This document shows positions 14,508 through 15,142 of a stretch of DNA of 15,142 nt, piece by piece (positions within the stretch are counted from its first letter, which is position 1; every line of letters begins with the position of its first letter). The notes below the pieces were generated by a model. That model was given only the letters and a program-made list of their open reading frames with translations. It made no database searches and was not told where the DNA came from. Origin of the DNA: Candidatus Omnitrophota bacterium (GTDB lineage: Bacteria; Omnitrophota; Gorgyraeia; B26-G9); assembly GCA_028718845.1 (NCBI GenBank), contig JAQULA010000017.1:1-15142 (forward strand), read 5' to 3'. The translations under genes were made by a program, and so were the position numbers.

Positions 14508-14736
14508 CATTCCTTTCTCAAAGAACGAACGTATCATAACGCTGATAAATCGTAGCTCTTTGTCGAATTGCGGATTTATTGCTAAGCATGTCCGGGCATT
14601 TATGGTGCCGGGAGTATGCGGATGCAGCGTCTTTTTTGCATGGCCGTCTCCGGTTTTAATCGTTACTTGTTTTGCCGGGATAATGCGATGGCCGCTGACA
14701 TACCTTTCAAGTTCGTTCTTTTAATGTTGACGATAT
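14508..14736 (-). other. Gene-free leader of thiC with imperfect direct repeats
   Basis: No gene is supported. The thiC frame stays open upstream to a TAA at 14721-14723, but there is no ATG, GTG or TTG start beyond 14537, and the translation resembles nothing I know. The core TPP-riboswitch sequences (CUGAGA and the GAUNNGG-type helix) are not found in the thiC orientation. Two similar blocks, on the plus strand TGCCGGGAGTATGCGGATG (14606-14624) and TGCCGGGATAATGCGATG (14673-14690), lie 67 nt apart. Confidence 0.5.
14606..14690 (-). repeat. Pair of imperfect direct repeats in the thiC leader
   Basis: The blocks at 14606-14624 and 14673-14690 share the outer bases TGCCGGGA and ATGCG-GATG, with two substitutions and one inserted base. 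They could be operator half-sites or elements of a structured RNA, or could be chance. Confidence 0.35.
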
Positions 14737-15142
14737 TTAATTATGACATAATTCCAAGATTTTTTCAATAGAACGCTTTTCCAGCTCGTACACCGTATAG
14801 CGTAAACGCTTGAATTCAGCGGCGGAGGAGCGATTGTAAAGTTTACAAAATTCTTCCAGCACCCGGAGCGATTCTTTTACCCTCTGGGCATTGGCCAGGA
14901 ACAAATCGCTGATATTTTTCCTCCGCAGTTCGGAAACGGTGTTTTTTCGTCCGACATCTTTCCGGGCGTAACGTTCGTGCACGGTTATCAGCGGGTGCGT
15001 TGCCGTGTCTCGCTGCAGAGCCGCGGTAACCCGGTGCCGTAACGTTTTAAACCGCGCGGTAAGGTTTCGATCGGAAAGAATGAATCGAACGATATCCTCC
15101 AGCACGCGCAATCCTTCCCGTAGCCGGTTTGCGTTGGCGTCA
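14737..15142 (-). CDS. thiD2: ThiD2-type protein (ThiE N-terminal-like domain), 5' end cut by window end
   Basis: 134 residues are visible, entering at DANANRLREGLRVLED. This family normally begins only a few residues earlier (RIIDANxNRxREGLRVLE), so the gene is nearly complete. The domain is best known as an N-terminal extension of some ThiE proteins and as a standalone protein assigned to HMP-phosphate kinase (ThiD2); here a stop at 14737 ends it without a ThiE domain. The sequence contains an internal duplication: NRLREGLRVLEDIVRF (5-20) and AQRVKESLRVLEEFCKL (85-101), each followed by a RFKTLRHRV or EFKRLRYTV block. An in-frame TTG at 15111 is not the likely start. Next to thiC, it would phosphorylate the ThiC product. 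Confidence 0.82.
   Translation of the reverse strand, partial: DANANRLREGLRVLEDIVRFILSDRNLTARFKTLRHRVTAALQRDTATHPLITVHERYARKDVGRKNTVSELRRKNISDLFLANAQRVKESLRVLEEFCKLYNRSSAAEFKRLRYTVYELEKRSIEKILELCHN

Noticed and set aside
14538..14720. N-terminal extension of thiC through the open upstream frame
   Set aside because: The frame is open to 14720 but has no ATG, GTG or TTG start above 14537, and the translation has no likeness to the ThiC N-terminal domain.
14560..14736. TPP riboswitch upstream of thiC
   Set aside because: GGATAATGCGATGG resembles part of the TPP consensus but lies on the strand opposite to thiC, and the other conserved blocks are absent.
1..15142. CRISPR array, transposon, integrase or toxin-antitoxin cassette
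   Set aside because: No regular spaced repeats, no transposase or recombinase motifs and no small paired genes of that type were seen on either strand.

Overview
The window is about 15 kb of compact bacterial chromosome. Every supported gene lies on the minus strand, so transcription runs from high to low coordinates. Moderate base composition, a lipoprotein-anchored LytM/LysM envelope protein, a retraction-type pilus ATPase and a short anaerobe-type ThiC suggest a diderm, probably anaerobic bacterium. The mix of genes does not match the model proteobacteria. An uncultivated lineage such as Omnitrophota or a relative is a guess; the window holds no taxonomic marker strong enough to prove it.

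Layout in the direction of transcription. (1) 15142-13218: a thiamine pair, a ThiD2-type protein cut by the window end and then thiC, separated by a leader of about 230 nt with no gene. (2) 13175-13102: tRNA-Gly(CCC) with an encoded CCA, followed by a terminator hairpin and a repeat-rich stretch of about 380 nt. That stretch carries a 26-nt near-copy of the tRNA 3' end and a 12-nt perfect antisense match to the tRNA T-arm. (3) 12721-9909: a tight three-gene set, an NlpD-like LytM/LysM lipoprotein, an uncharacterised P-loop ATPase with a winged helix and a C-terminal extra domain, and a YfcE/MJ0936-type phosphoesterase. The last two overlap by ATGA. (4) 9865-2997: HIT hydrolase, guaA, dnaE and a PilZ-PilT fusion, with 4-nt overlap, 1-nt gap and 17-nt gap. 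An extended -10 sits so close to the HIT start that its message is probably leaderless. (5) 2934-1: a tail-anchored hypothetical protein, an HU/IHF-type protein, hisS and dgt (cut by the window start). A good sigma70-type promoter for this unit has its -35 box over the stop codon of the pilT gene.

The genes are mostly core functions: purine and dNTP metabolism (guaA, dgt), replication and nucleoid (dnaE, hup), translation (hisS, tRNA-Gly), thiamine pyrimidine synthesis, and envelope or surface functions (nlpD-like, pilT-like). The least familiar parts are the ATPase of region 3, the tRNA trailer of region 2, the PilZ-PilT fusion with an altered Walker B neighbourhood, and the thiC leader. No CRISPR array, transposase, integrase or defence cassette was recognised.
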